Positions 9,037 through 17,265 of a DNA stretch of 38,752 bases are shown piece by piece (position 1 is the first letter of the stretch; each line of letters opens with the position of its first letter). The position numbers and the translations under genes were made by a program. Origin of the DNA: Spirochaetes bacterium GWF1_51_8 (lineage in GTDB: Bacteria; Spirochaetota; Brevinematia; Brevinematales; GWF1-51-8). The notes beneath the pieces were generated by a model. It was not told the origin of the DNA, made no database searches, and saw only the letters and a list, made by a program, of their open reading frames with translations. The DNA lies in contig MIBE01000049.1 of the NCBI GenBank assembly GCA_001829415.1, positions 1 through 38,752 on the forward strand. The letters are read 5' to 3'.

Positions 9037-11244
9037 TTAATCCCGTTTCTTGATATCGATCAGTTCGAAGATTTTTACCGGCTCTTTCTTACCCTTCACC
9101 GCGATATAATCGAGCTCGCGGACGAGAGCGTAGTCTTTAATCTTCTCGTAGGTCTCCTCGGTGATGATAATATTCGTGTGATAGACCTTGTTCGTCGCTT
9201 CGAGACGCGACGCGAGGTTGACACCGTCGCCGATTACCGTGTAGTTCTTGCGCTGGTTCGAGCCGACGTTACCCACATTCACAACGGCGGTATTGAGGCC
9301 GATTCCGATATCGATCGGCTTATCGCCCTTAGCCTGACGGGAAACGTTAAAATCATGCAGCGCTTCCATCATCTTAATGGCGGCCTGACAGCCCTTGAGG
9401 GCGTGGTCGGGCATATCGATCGGAGCGCCCCAGAACGCCATCACGGCGTCGCCGATATACTTATCCAAAGTTCCGCCGGTTTCCATCACGATATCGGTCT
9501 GCTCGGAAAGGTAATCGTTCAGGAAGTTGATCAGGTATTCCGGTGTCATACCTTCCGAGATGGAGGTAAACCCGCGGATATCCGAGAACATAATCGTCAG
9601 TTCCTTCGAGTCGCCGCCCAGTTTCATTTTCTCCGGATGCTGGATCAGGATATCCACGACAGCGGGGTTGACATAGCTCGAGAATGTGCTCTTGATGAAG
9701 CGTTTTTCCTTCTCTTCGGTGAGCAGGAGGAAGATTTCACCCGCGATCAATGTCATTACCGTAGAGACGAGCGGGACAAGGGTCAGGATTTCGATATTGA
9801 ACATAAAGAGCGTGAAACCTACACCGAGCGGGACTACGATGGAAACCAGACCGGCGAGGACGGTGAAACGTGTTCCGCGTGAAATGAGCATCGCGACGAT
9901 CACCGAAAGGATCGCGGTGTAGAGAATGTTCACCCAATGCGGGACGGAGATGATATAGTCGCGGTTCATGATTGTGCCGAGGGCGTAGGCGATATGCAGG
10001 ATCCCGAACATGTTGCCCAGAGGCGACATCTTGACGTCCTGTACGGCCTTCGCGCCCTTCGCGAACATACCCACGAGGATAATCGAGTTCGCCGATACAC
10101 CGCCGTTCATTACATCGTGGAACGGCAAGACCTTGATATACTCGTCGTTCTCGGTCGCTTTATAGTTGATTGCGAGTCGGAAGCTGTCGTCGACAGGGAT
10201 GGTGAAATCCATCTTCTCGCCGTTATAAGTCGCGTCCTTGATCGTGATCTTTCCTTTTTCTACCTGGATATCGCCGATCTCGGCGTCCATGAGCTGAATC
10301 GCCATCGAGAGCAGGATGCTGGGGTAATAGACATATTTCTTCTCGATCACCGCCGTCATCTGTCCGTCCTGGTCGGTCTCATAGGTCAGGAGATAATAGA
10401 GGGCGCGGATCACGAGGGGGTACTTACGGGACAATCCGAACTGGGTGTCTATATTCGCGGGGCCGCAGAATGTCAGATTATCGACAATTTCCGGGATGAT
10501 GAGATAGGCCTTATCGTAAGTAGGTATCTTCGAGAGGTCGTCGTAAGACAGGTGGATATTTTTCTCCGGGTCGAGCTCGAACTTCTTGATACCCTGTACG
10601 ATGTTGGAATTGTAGTCGAGGCTTTCGGTCAGGAGTTTGTTGTACTCGTGCTCCATCGCGGCCTGTTCGTCGACCGCCTCGATCTTCTGAACCGTGCTGT
10701 TGTCGAGGATGAAGTCCTCGCCGATTGGGCCGTTATAGTTCTGTACGGCCTCGATCAGCGCCTGGTCGCTTTCAGGGTTGCCCTTCACACCGAACAGGAT
10801 GTCGAAGAAAACGAAGCGTTTATTGACAGGGTTTTTCTCGTTTGTCTGCGAGTTCAGGTTTTCCAGCAGTTGGGCGTGGTATTTCCTGTCGAACGGCCAT
10901 TCGCCGAGCTGGGCGAGGGTTTCCCCGGTGATCCCGGCGATCACGATCTTCTGATAGACGCCTTCCTTCTCGGAGGTCTTTACCACCTTAGCCCCTTCAG
11001 CCGAATGGAACCCGGTGAGAGCCTTAGTATTGAAACGCCACGTGATGGATGTCTGCTCGATCGTATGGAACATCGAGTTCAGCGGGAACTTGGATTTCCC
11101 TTCGGGATCCATATAGTACCCGCCGAGCACTATCCCCAGCACCGCCGCGCAGAGAATAAGCATGATGAGAATCTTGTTTATTTTCTTCTTAGCGGGCTTA
11201 ATCGCATCATCCTTCTGAACCGTCTTTTTTTTATCTTCAGCCAT
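9037..11244 (-). CDS. CHASE2-domain class III adenylate cyclase
   Basis: 735 residues. One N-terminal membrane helix (24-42) and a large extracytoplasmic CHASE2 domain (about 55-420, ending near YIKVLPFHDVM) are followed by three closely spaced helices (about 437-455, 460-481, 484-508) and a cytoplasmic class III cyclase domain (about 545-725). Catalytic residues are intact: metal ligands Asp555 (FSDIRGFT) and Asp599 (IGDAV), adenine-reading Lys595 (DKYIGD) with Thr669 as partner, and transition-state Asn676 and Arg680 (VNLASR). The Lys/Thr pair is seen in bacterial adenylate cyclases, so the product is probably cAMP. It starts 18 bases after the glgB stop, with GGGGG before the ATG, so the two are co-transcribed. 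The stimulus for CHASE2 is unknown. Confidence 0.92.
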   Translation of the reverse strand: MAEDKKKTVQKDDAIKPAKKKINKILIMLILCAAVLGIVLGGYYMDPEGKSKFPLNSMFHTIEQTSITWRFNTKALTGFHSAEGAKVVKTSEKEGVYQKIVIAGITGETLAQLGEWPFDRKYHAQLLENLNSQTNEKNPVNKRFVFFDILFGVKGNPESDQALIEAVQNYNGPIGEDFILDNSTVQKIEAVDEQAAMEHEYNKLLTESLDYNSNIVQGIKKFELDPEKNIHLSYDDLSKIPTYDKAYLIIPEIVDNLTFCGPANIDTQFGLSRKYPLVIRALYYLLTYETDQDGQMTAVIEKKYVYYPSILLSMAIQLMDAEIGDIQVEKGKITIKDATYNGEKMDFTIPVDDSFRLAINYKATENDEYIKVLPFHDVMNGGVSANSIILVGMFAKGAKAVQDVKMSPLGNMFGILHIAYALGTIMNRDYIISVPHWVNILYTAILSVIVAMLISRGTRFTVLAGLVSIVVPLGVGFTLFMFNIEILTLVPLVSTVMTLIAGEIFLLLTEEKEKRFIKSTFSSYVNPAVVDILIQHPEKMKLGGDSKELTIMFSDIRGFTSISEGMTPEYLINFLNDYLSEQTDIVMETGGTLDKYIGDAVMAFWGAPIDMPDHALKGCQAAIKMMEALHDFNVSRQAKGDKPIDIGIGLNTAVVNVGNVGSNQRKNYTVIGDGVNLASRLEATNKVYHTNIIITEETYEKIKDYALVRELDYIAVKGKKEPVKIFELIDIKKRD

Positions 11245-11262
11245 AGGTGTCCCCCAAATATT

Positions 11263-13464
11263 TTATGCTTTCTGCAGTTTGAAAATCACGCCGCCGAGAG
11301 GAGGCAAGGTCGCGTTAATGGAATGCGGCTTGCCCTGCCATGAAACGGGATCGGCCCAACGTCCGCCCTCGTTCCCGATATTTCCGCCCCAGTATTGGTA
11401 GGCGTCGGAATTGATGACTTCCTTATAGAACCCGGGATAGATGACCCCGATCCGGTAATTCTGTCTGGCTACCGGCGTGAAGTTGAGCGCCACCACCACG
11501 AAGTCCCCGTTACGGGCGCGGCGGATAAACGAAAGGACGCTGTTATCGGAATCGTAGAAGTCTATCCATTCGAAGCCGGACGGTTCGAAGTCCACCTCGT
11601 AAAGCGCGGGTTCCGAACGGTAGATATGGTTCAGGTCGCGTACTAACTCCATCAGCTTCTTGTGCGGGTCGTACTGGGCGAGATGCCAGTCGATACTGAA
11701 TTCAGCCTTCCATTCGTCCCACTGCCCGAAGTCCTGCCCCTGGAAAAGGAGCTTCTTACCGGGGTGAGTCCACATATAGAGATAGAGGAGGCGGAGATTG
11801 GCGAATTTCTGCCAGGTGTCGCCGGGCATTTTATTGATGATCGAGTTTTTGCCATGGACGACTTCGTCATGCGAAAGGACGAGGACGAAGTTTTCGCTGA
11901 ACGCGTAGATGAGCGAGAAGGTGAGTTCGCCCTGGTGGTATCTTCTATGCACAGGCTCCTTCGAGAAGTAACGCAGGGTGTCGTTCATCCAGCCCATATT
12001 CCATTTGAACTCGAAGCCGAGGCCGCCGACATAGGTGGGGCGGGAAACACCGCCGAACGCAGTCGATTCTTCCGCGATAGTCGTGACGCCCGGGAAACGC
12101 GAGTACACCACTTCGTTCATCTGCTTCATGAATGAGATCGCTTCGAGGTTTTCACGGCCGCCGTGGATATTCGGGACCCATTCGCCCTCTTTGCGGCTGT
12201 AGTCGAGGTAGAGCATCGACGCCACGGCGTCCACGCGCAAACCGTCGATATGGTACTTCTCGCACCAGAACACGGCGTTCGACATCAGGAAACAGCGGAC
12301 TTCGTTGCGCCCGTAATTGAATATCTTGGTGCCCCAGTCCATATGCTCGCCCTGACGGGGGTCGGCGTGCTCGTAGAGCGAGGTGCCGTCGAAGTAGGAG
12401 AGGCCGTGCGCGTCCTTGGGGAAGTGCCCGGGAACCCAGTCTACGATAACCCCTATATCGTGCTGGTGCATATAGTCGACGAAGTTCATGAAGTCCTCGG
12501 GAGTACCGAAACGGCTGGTCGGCGCGAAATAGCCCGTCACCTGGTAACCCCACGAGCCGTCGAACGGGTGTTCCGCGACGGGCATAAGTTCGATATGAGT
12601 GTAGCCCATGTAGTTACAGTATTCGGCGAGGTCGCGCGCGAGGTCTTTGTAGGAAAGGTACTCGTTATCGGCGCTCCGTTTCCATGAGCCGAGATGGACT
12701 TCGTAAGCCGACATCGGCGAGGAGAGGTTATGACGCTTGGCGCGTTTTTCCATAAATTCTTTATCGTGCCATTTGTACTTATTGATATCGTAGACTATGG
12801 AACCTGTGCGGGGACGAAGCTCGGAATAGAAGGCGTAGGGATCGGCCTTCTCGAGTATCTGGTTGTTCTGGGACTTGACAGCGAACTTGTAGACTTCGCC
12901 ATCGTTCAGTCCCGGGACGAAGATTTCCCACACCCCGCATCCGCCGAGGGTTCTCATCTGGTGACGGCGTCCGTCCCACGCGTTAAACCCGCCGATCACG
13001 GATACGGCTTTGGCGTTCGGCGCCCATACGGCAAAATGTACGCCCTTGACCTTGTTGACCGTCATCACATGTGCGCCCAGTTTCTCGAACACGTTCTGGT
13101 GGGTGCCGGTGCTGAAGTAGTACATATCCTGCTCGCCCATTACGGGGAGGAAGCAGTAGGGATCGCGGTATTTTTGGGTATCGCCATTGTGGTACTCGAC
13201 CTTGTATTCGTAGTCGAAGACGTTCTTTCGCCCTTCGATCACGACCTCGTAGAAACCGTCGTCATGTATCCTCTCCATCTCGAACTCTTTTTTATTTTCA
13301 ACATCGATCACAGAGATTTTTTTCGCGGCGGGATTGATAGTGCGGACTGCGACTACGTTTTTCCCCTCGACATCCATCGGGTGCATTCCTAAAATGTGAA
13401 AAGGGTCGTGGTAGTCGAAATGCATGACTCGATTGAGAATATCCTTAGACACGGTATGAATCAT
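11263..13464 (-). CDS. glgB: 1,4-alpha-glucan branching enzyme (GH13)
   Basis: 733 residues from the ATG at 13464, which has GAGGAGG about 6 bases upstream; the longer frame to 13494 has no such site. It makes alpha-1,6 branches in glycogen. There is an N-terminal module (15-115), a CBM48 module (about 140-225, [18 protein letters not shown]), the GH13 barrel (about 250-610) and a C-terminal beta domain. The catalytic residues are Asp412 (GLRVDAV), Glu465 (IAEES) and Asp533 (SHDEVVHGK). Length and motifs fit full-size bacterial GlgB. It is first in a two-gene leftward operon with the CHASE2 cyclase, suggesting that glucan storage and cAMP signalling are expressed together. No other glg gene is present nearby. 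Confidence 0.97.
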   Translation of the reverse strand: MIHTVSKDILNRVMHFDYHDPFHILGMHPMDVEGKNVVAVRTINPAAKKISVIDVENKKEFEMERIHDDGFYEVVIEGRKNVFDYEYKVEYHNGDTQKYRDPYCFLPVMGEQDMYYFSTGTHQNVFEKLGAHVMTVNKVKGVHFAVWAPNAKAVSVIGGFNAWDGRRHQMRTLGGCGVWEIFVPGLNDGEVYKFAVKSQNNQILEKADPYAFYSELRPRTGSIVYDINKYKWHDKEFMEKRAKRHNLSSPMSAYEVHLGSWKRSADNEYLSYKDLARDLAEYCNYMGYTHIELMPVAEHPFDGSWGYQVTGYFAPTSRFGTPEDFMNFVDYMHQHDIGVIVDWVPGHFPKDAHGLSYFDGTSLYEHADPRQGEHMDWGTKIFNYGRNEVRCFLMSNAVFWCEKYHIDGLRVDAVASMLYLDYSRKEGEWVPNIHGGRENLEAISFMKQMNEVVYSRFPGVTTIAEESTAFGGVSRPTYVGGLGFEFKWNMGWMNDTLRYFSKEPVHRRYHQGELTFSLIYAFSENFVLVLSHDEVVHGKNSIINKMPGDTWQKFANLRLLYLYMWTHPGKKLLFQGQDFGQWDEWKAEFSIDWHLAQYDPHKKLMELVRDLNHIYRSEPALYEVDFEPSGFEWIDFYDSDNSVLSFIRRARNGDFVVVALNFTPVARQNYRIGVIYPGFYKEVINSDAYQYWGGNIGNEGGRWADPVSWQGKPHSINATLPPLGGVIFKLQKA

Positions 13465-13501
13465 AAAAAGCCTCCTCGCTTTCCACAGTTTCACGGCTTA
13501 T

Positions 13502-13529
13502 ATATTAATGCAAAAAGTAAAACTTTCAA
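13502..13529 (-). promoter_or_regulatory. Probable promoter of glgB-cyclase operon
   Basis: On the minus strand TTGAAA (13529-13524) and TAATAT (13507-13502) are 16 bp apart, ending 37 bp before the glgB ATG, in an AT-rich stretch. Confidence 0.5.
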
Positions 13530-13568
13530 TATTTTTTGTGTTTGGAATGGAGGAATCGAAGGATTTAT

Positions 13569-13592
13569 TCTTGTTTCAGCGTAGAAACAAGA
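13569..13592. repeat. Perfect inverted repeat in divergent intergenic region
   Basis: TCTTGTTTC (13569-13577) and GAAACAAGA (13584-13592) form 9-bp arms with a 6-base centre, between glgB and the DOMON gene. It lies upstream of both promoters, so a regulator-binding site is possible; no T-run follows. Confidence 0.4.
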
Positions 13593-13622
13593 TTTCCGCT
13601 ATGAAAAAGTTTTTCAATGGGT

Positions 13623-13651
13623 TTGCCTTTTTTTTAGACCTGCGGTAAGAT
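13623..13651 (+). promoter_or_regulatory. Probable promoter of DOMON gene
   Basis: TTGCCT (13623-13628), a 17-bp spacer and TAAGAT (13646-13651), immediately followed by the AGGAGG ribosome site of the gene at 13669. Match to consensus is moderate. Confidence 0.45.
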
Positions 13652-13668
13652 ATTTACAGGAGGTCAAT

Positions 13669-14247
13669 ATGAAAAAATATTTATTGTTATTATCTGCCGC
13701 CGGAATGGTTACAGCTCTTTATGCCGCAAATCCCCCCGCGTCCTCGATGGAACCCGTGATCGAAGAGGCTAAACCGAAGTCGGCTAAGGTTACCGCCGAG
13801 GCGGTTGTCACTAATTCAGTCACTAACGGAAACTTCACGCTGAAGTGGGTAAAGACTAAAAGTTATGTTACTCTCATCATTAAAGGCAAGACCGCAGGAT
13901 GGGTTGCGTTCATGATAGGCGCCCAGCAGAAGATGAAGAACGGCGATATCTATATCGGTTATGTCAAGGACGGAAAGGCGTATGTCGCCGATCATTTCGG
14001 CGCGGACGTGGTCAAGCATAAAGCCGACGATACCCTCGGCGGAAAAAACAGTATTATCGAGTACTCCGGCGTAGAGAAGGACGGCTTCACGCAGATCGCG
14101 GTCAAGATCGACATTACCCAGAAAGACGCGAAGGATAACGGGTTCGCGCCCGGCGAGTATAATGTCATCCTCGCGGCAGGCCCCGATGATAATTTCACGA
14201 CGAAGCATAACCAGATGAAAAAGGTCGTGATAAAGATCAAGGAGTAG
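13669..14247 (+). CDS. Secreted DOMON-domain protein, probable heme b binder
   Basis: 192 residues with a signal peptide (1-20, ALYAA). Residues about 50-190 form a DOMON-type beta-sandwich with GWVAFMIGAQQKMKNGDIYIGY. In known heme-binding DOMON proteins a Met just before the Asp of this motif and a late His ligate heme b. Here these could be Met89 and His180 (TKHNQM), in the expected places. It would be exported to the periplasm. The next gene starts 2 bases after the stop and encodes a two-helix membrane protein with two His residues, so the pair may move electrons across or along the membrane, as DOMON-cytochrome b561 proteins do. Heme binding is inferred from motif positions. Confidence 0.75.
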   Translation: MKKYLLLLSAAGMVTALYAANPPASSMEPVIEEAKPKSAKVTAEAVVTNSVTNGNFTLKWVKTKSYVTLIIKGKTAGWVAFMIGAQQKMKNGDIYIGYVKDGKAYVADHFGADVVKHKADDTLGGKNSIIEYSGVEKDGFTQIAVKIDITQKDAKDNGFAPGEYNVILAAGPDDNFTTKHNQMKKVVIKIKE

Positions 14248-14249
14248 CT

Positions 14250-14483
14250 ATGAAATCGAAGTTCCTGAAGATACTCAACCCCATCCTTTTCGCCGCGGCA
14301 TTGTTCCAAATGTTTACGATCACGATTATTAAACTCCAAAGCTGGGCGGTATTGGAAGCGCCGGCATGGATATATGAGGCGCATGAAATTAATGGGCTTG
14401 TGCTTATCGGGCTCATCGTCATTCATATCGTGCTTAACTGGCCATGGATCAAGACGAACATTTTCAAGATCAAGGCGAAATGA
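14250..14483 (+). CDS. Two-helix membrane protein, DUF4405-like cytochrome b candidate
   Basis: 77 residues with two membrane helices (about 8-28 and 46-66). The second helix has a His at each end: His45 (EAHEING) and His59 (VIHIVLNWPWI). The HxxNG ... H(I/V)xLNWxWI pattern resembles DUF4405 proteins, small relatives of membrane cytochromes b. The ribosome site AAGGAG overlaps the end of the DOMON gene, so translation is coupled. A dimer could hold hemes between His pairs and accept electrons for, or deliver them from, the periplasmic DOMON protein. That is inference; only the His placement and the pairing are seen. Confidence 0.65.
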   Translation: MKSKFLKILNPILFAAALFQMFTITIIKLQSWAVLEAPAWIYEAHEINGLVLIGLIVIHIVLNWPWIKTNIFKIKAK

Positions 14484-14493
14484 AATCAAAGGT

Positions 14494-14515
14494 GGCGGGA
14501 GCCCCGTTATTTTTC
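14494..14515 (+). terminator. Weak terminator after DOMON operon
   Basis: GGCGGG AGC CCCGTT forms a stem that includes two G-T pairs and is followed by ATTTTT. It begins 10 bases after the stop at 14483. Confidence 0.45.
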
Positions 14516-14532
14516 CCTGAAAATATGTGGAT

Positions 14533-14560
14533 TTTGCGAAAATTACTGAAATGGTATAAT
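14533..14560 (+). promoter_or_regulatory. Promoter of AT-rich secreted protein gene
   Basis: A perfect TATAAT (14555-14560) is preceded at 16 bp by TTTGCG. The -10 box lies 23 bases before the ATG at 14584, and a GGAG (14574-14577) is between them. Confidence 0.6.
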
Positions 14561-14583
14561 TTATCGTATCGACGGAGTACGGG

Positions 14584-15711
14584 ATGAATACGATAGTCTT
14601 TAAAACGAAAATTATACCGGTTATGTTTATACTTTTTTTATTCTGCTTGCCGTCTTATGCTCTGTTCTATAACCCAAACTATAAGATATTTAAAATCAAT
14701 GAATTATCTTATATAAGAATAGGTGAGACTAAATTCGGCGGATATAAACAAATCGGCGGTCCAATTTTCTTATGGAACGGATCGTTTTATGTTTTTTGGT
14801 ATTTGGATGCGCATAATGCTTATAGATGGGGAAATGTAAAGTACGGACAAAAATATTTCGTGAAGGTAAATGGAGTTAATTTCGGACCGTATACCTATCT
14901 TTCCGATTTCGGAATATCTCCGTCAGGCAATAAATTTTACTATACTTATAATATCGGCGGTTATTTAATAAATAAGAATTGTCACGGCGGGAAATGGTTT
15001 GTATTTATCGATTATCAAATCCTTGGTCCTTATGAAAAAGTTTACGGCTTGAAGTATTCGCCTCAATCAGATACTCCCGGATTCACTTTCAAGCTAAATA
15101 ATCAATATTTTATTCATATAGGCGGAAAACTTTATGGCGGGTATGCATTCTGTTCGCAGCCTTTTTTCGCTGAAAGTTCCGACGACTTCTGGTTTTTCTA
15201 TAGCAATTACAAGTGGGATGAAAAGAAGGAAATCAAGCCGGAATATATTTGTATTAACGGAAAAATTATAGGTCCATGCGCGCATATCCAGTCCCCTGTT
15301 TTTTCTCCAAACGGAAAAATTTTTGGTATGATATACAACATCGGCGGTATTTATAGCGCAAAATACGGCCTTGAAGGGGGAAAATATTACGTGTATCTGA
15401 AAAATAAAACCTACGGAGGTTTTACAGGCGCCCATAACTTGTTTTTTTCACCCAGCGGGAAATACAATGGATTTCTTTTCTATGAGAATGGGAAAAACTA
15501 TCTTGTCCTAAACGGTAAAATCTATGGCGGGTACGAATGGGTATGGCGGCCGATATTTTCGCCTGACGGTTTAAAATTCGCGTATTCTTATCGCACGGAA
15601 AGCGGCTCATTTATTAACTACAACGGAAAAATAATGCCTGCTCCCGCCGACTTCGGGAATATCGAGTTCGACAACAAAGGCAATCTAATTATTAATCCCT
15701 CGCAGTGCTGA
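14584..15711 (+). CDS. Secreted beta-repeat protein, AT-rich, function unknown
   Basis: 375 residues with a signal peptide (about 1-26, SYA). The rest is built of repeats of about 45 residues combining a (V/L)NGKIYGGY-like turn with an (I/F)FSPxGKxxxFxYxxG strand pair, giving a propeller-like layout. Clear copies include KVNGVNFGPY, INGKIIGPC, LKNKTYGG and LNGKIYGGY, each followed by SPSG, SPNG or SPDG. This looks like a beta-propeller with WD40/Tol-like blades, probably secreted and binding something. I do not recognise a named family. Its DNA is clearly richer in A and T than the flanking genes, and its codon use differs, suggesting acquisition from elsewhere. It stands alone, with its own promoter and a convergent neighbour. 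Confidence 0.75.
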   Translation: MNTIVFKTKIIPVMFILFLFCLPSYALFYNPNYKIFKINELSYIRIGETKFGGYKQIGGPIFLWNGSFYVFWYLDAHNAYRWGNVKYGQKYFVKVNGVNFGPYTYLSDFGISPSGNKFYYTYNIGGYLINKNCHGGKWFVFIDYQILGPYEKVYGLKYSPQSDTPGFTFKLNNQYFIHIGGKLYGGYAFCSQPFFAESSDDFWFFYSNYKWDEKKEIKPEYICINGKIIGPCAHIQSPVFSPNGKIFGMIYNIGGIYSAKYGLEGGKYYVYLKNKTYGGFTGAHNLFFSPSGKYNGFLFYENGKNYLVLNGKIYGGYEWVWRPIFSPDGLKFAYSYRTESGSFINYNGKIMPAPADFGNIEFDNKGNLIINPSQC

Positions 15712-15726
15712 TTTGACGGCGGCTTT

Positions 15727-16044
15727 TTATCGCCGAGGTGTATCGTTTAAATTTCTCAGAAGTCCCGGTGCGACATTCCAATTCTCATCATCGTCGGTTC
15801 TGAGGGAAACCGTTTTTTTATTCAGACGGACGATAACACCCTGCTTTCGCCGACCGTCCGGGGCAGTAAAAGAAACGCGCTCCCCTATATTGAAACGCAT
15901 CATTTGAGTAGTGCTTTTTTCCTGAGAAATGAGTTTAAGACGCTCTATCACCAAACGGTTAAGATATATCAATTCTTTCTCGGACAGATTTTTAATAAAT
16001 TCTTCAATCCGCGGGATTTCGACTTCCTGTTTTTTTCCGCTCAC
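15727..16044 (-). CDS. Small protein with SH3-like C-terminal domain
   Basis: 105 residues if translation starts at the GTG at 16044, which I prefer because GAGGG lies exactly 5 bases upstream and a TATATT-like -10 region falls just before it. The same frame is open to an ATG at 16125, but that extension would cover the promoter area. The N-terminal half is helical and charged (RIEEFIKNLSEKELIYLNRLVIERL has Leu-rich spacing). The C-terminal half (about 50-100: FNIGERVSFTAPDGR, GVIVRLNKKTVSLRT, NVAPGLLRNL) is a KOW/SH3-like barrel found at the end of many small bacterial proteins. Function unknown; nucleic-acid or protein binding is possible. It converges on the preceding plus-strand gene, with stops 15 bp apart. 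Confidence 0.65.
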   Translation of the reverse strand: MSGKKQEVEIPRIEEFIKNLSEKELIYLNRLVIERLKLISQEKSTTQMMRFNIGERVSFTAPDGRRKQGVIVRLNKKTVSLRTDDDENWNVAPGLLRNLNDTPRR

Positions 16045-16149
16045 TCTTACCCTCTTCAAGATTGTAATATAAAATCGGTACTTCTCGGCTGGAAATATTC
16101 TAAAAGATAAAAAAACTCCGGTCAAATCTTATCGAATAGAATTTTAGAG

Positions 16150-17142
16150 TTACAAATTTCCGAACACCGTCAATTCTCTCAGGAAATTCTCGTCGTCCTC
16201 TGCGTCGCGCCCCCTCGTCGTAAGATACCCGCCTGTCAGGAATCCGTTCGCGCCCGCGAGCATCAATAACCCCTGGAAGTCCTTCATCACGGTTTCACGC
16301 CCGGCGGCGAATTTGATCACAGCGCGAGGATTGACAAGACGCATCAGCGCGAACGCTTTCAACGTGTCGGCCGCGGCGGGAGGCGGTGTGTGTTCGAGCG
16401 GGGTTCCCTTGACCGGGACGAGCACGTTAAGCGGTATGATCTTCGCTTTCAGCTCCCGGAGCGCGAACGCCAGCTCTATTCTGTCGTCCGCCGTCTCGCC
16501 CAGCCCGATAATCCCGCCCGCGCATGCCGTGATCCCGGCGTCGTTCGCGTAACGGACTGTAGCGATCCGGTCGCCGATGGAGTGGGTGGACGCGACCAGC
16601 TCGCGGTACCTCGACGGATTGACCTGGAGATTGTGATTGTAGAACGCGACGCCGTGAAGGGCGAGCAGACGCGCGGTTTCAGGAGAGAGGACGCCGAGCG
16701 ACGCGCCGAGGTTCCGCGCGGGGTAACGGAATTTCACGCGGTCGATTGCGGAAAGGATTTTCTCGAATTCCGGGGTGACCTCGGTGTAGCCGAGCCCGGA
16801 AGTGACGATGCAGAAGCAGGCGATATCGTTTTCATAGGCATTCTCCGCCGCGCGGAAAATCTCGTCCTCCGAGACCAACGGGAAAACCGGGGCTTGGGTC
16901 TCGGAAAAGGACGACTGGGAACAGTAACCGCAGTCCTGACTGCACCGGCCGGACTTAGCGTTCATGATGGTGCAGATATGCCGCGATGGCGAGAACTTCA
17001 GGCGGACTTTGTGCGCGAGCGAGGCCAGATCGATAATCGGCGCGCCTTCGAGCCGCATCAGTTCGCCCGCCAGCTCCTTATCGACCGGTGCCCCGTCGAG
17101 AACACCGTATGCCTTTTCTATAGCCGGATGCAATATACCCAT
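16150..17142 (-). CDS. bioB: Biotin synthase (radical SAM)
   Basis: 330 residues from the ATG at 17142; the longer frame to 17688 runs through the divergent gene and is not coding. It converts dethiobiotin to biotin by sulfur insertion. The radical-SAM motif CxxxCxxC is CSQDCGYC (Cys67, Cys71, Cys74). BioB hallmarks include SGRCSQDC, the NHNLQVNPSRY segment (the usual family form being close to NHNLDTSP), and ACAGGIIGLGE. AAGG lies 8 bases before the start. No other bio gene is adjacent, so biotin synthesis genes are scattered or the cell uses imported precursor. A palindrome 18 bp upstream (17160-17185) may be its operator. Confidence 0.95.
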   Translation of the reverse strand: MGILHPAIEKAYGVLDGAPVDKELAGELMRLEGAPIIDLASLAHKVRLKFSPSRHICTIMNAKSGRCSQDCGYCSQSSFSETQAPVFPLVSEDEIFRAAENAYENDIACFCIVTSGLGYTEVTPEFEKILSAIDRVKFRYPARNLGASLGVLSPETARLLALHGVAFYNHNLQVNPSRYRELVASTHSIGDRIATVRYANDAGITACAGGIIGLGETADDRIELAFALRELKAKIIPLNVLVPVKGTPLEHTPPPAAADTLKAFALMRLVNPRAVIKFAAGRETVMKDFQGLLMLAGANGFLTGGYLTTRGRDAEDDENFLRELTVFGNL

Positions 17143-17159
17143 AATGTCAACCTTAATCA

Positions 17160-17185
17160 GGATATAGTTTACATACAGTATATCC
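17160..17185 (-). promoter_or_regulatory. Palindrome upstream of bioB, candidate operator
   Basis: GGATATA (17160-17166) and TATATCC (17179-17185) are perfect 7-bp arms around a 12-base centre containing GTTTAC. It lies 18 bp before the bioB start and 80 bp before the divergent gene. GTTTAC is part of the known BirA-type operator half-site of other bacteria, but the full consensus is not present. It could equally be an mRNA hairpin. Confidence 0.35.
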
Positions 17186-17212
17186 GGCCAGGGAGGGATA
17201 ATCAAGAAATTC

Positions 17213-17241
17213 TTGCGAAAATATATCAATGGGTATAGATT
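17213..17241 (+). promoter_or_regulatory. Probable promoter of the 17266 gene
   Basis: TTGCGA (17213-17218), a 17-bp spacer and TAGATT (17236-17241), followed by GGAGGG (17256-17261) 5 bases before the ATG. Confidence 0.45.
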
Positions 17242-17265
17242 ATATCGATGTATCAGGAGGGTTGA

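Noticed and set aside
9937-11343. Plus-strand open frame of 468 codons
   Set aside because: Shadow of the CHASE2 cyclase gene; the real frame has all catalytic residues.
16045-16125. Extended N-terminus of the SH3-like protein
   Set aside because: The GTG at 16044 has GAGGG at the right distance, and the extension covers the likely promoter.
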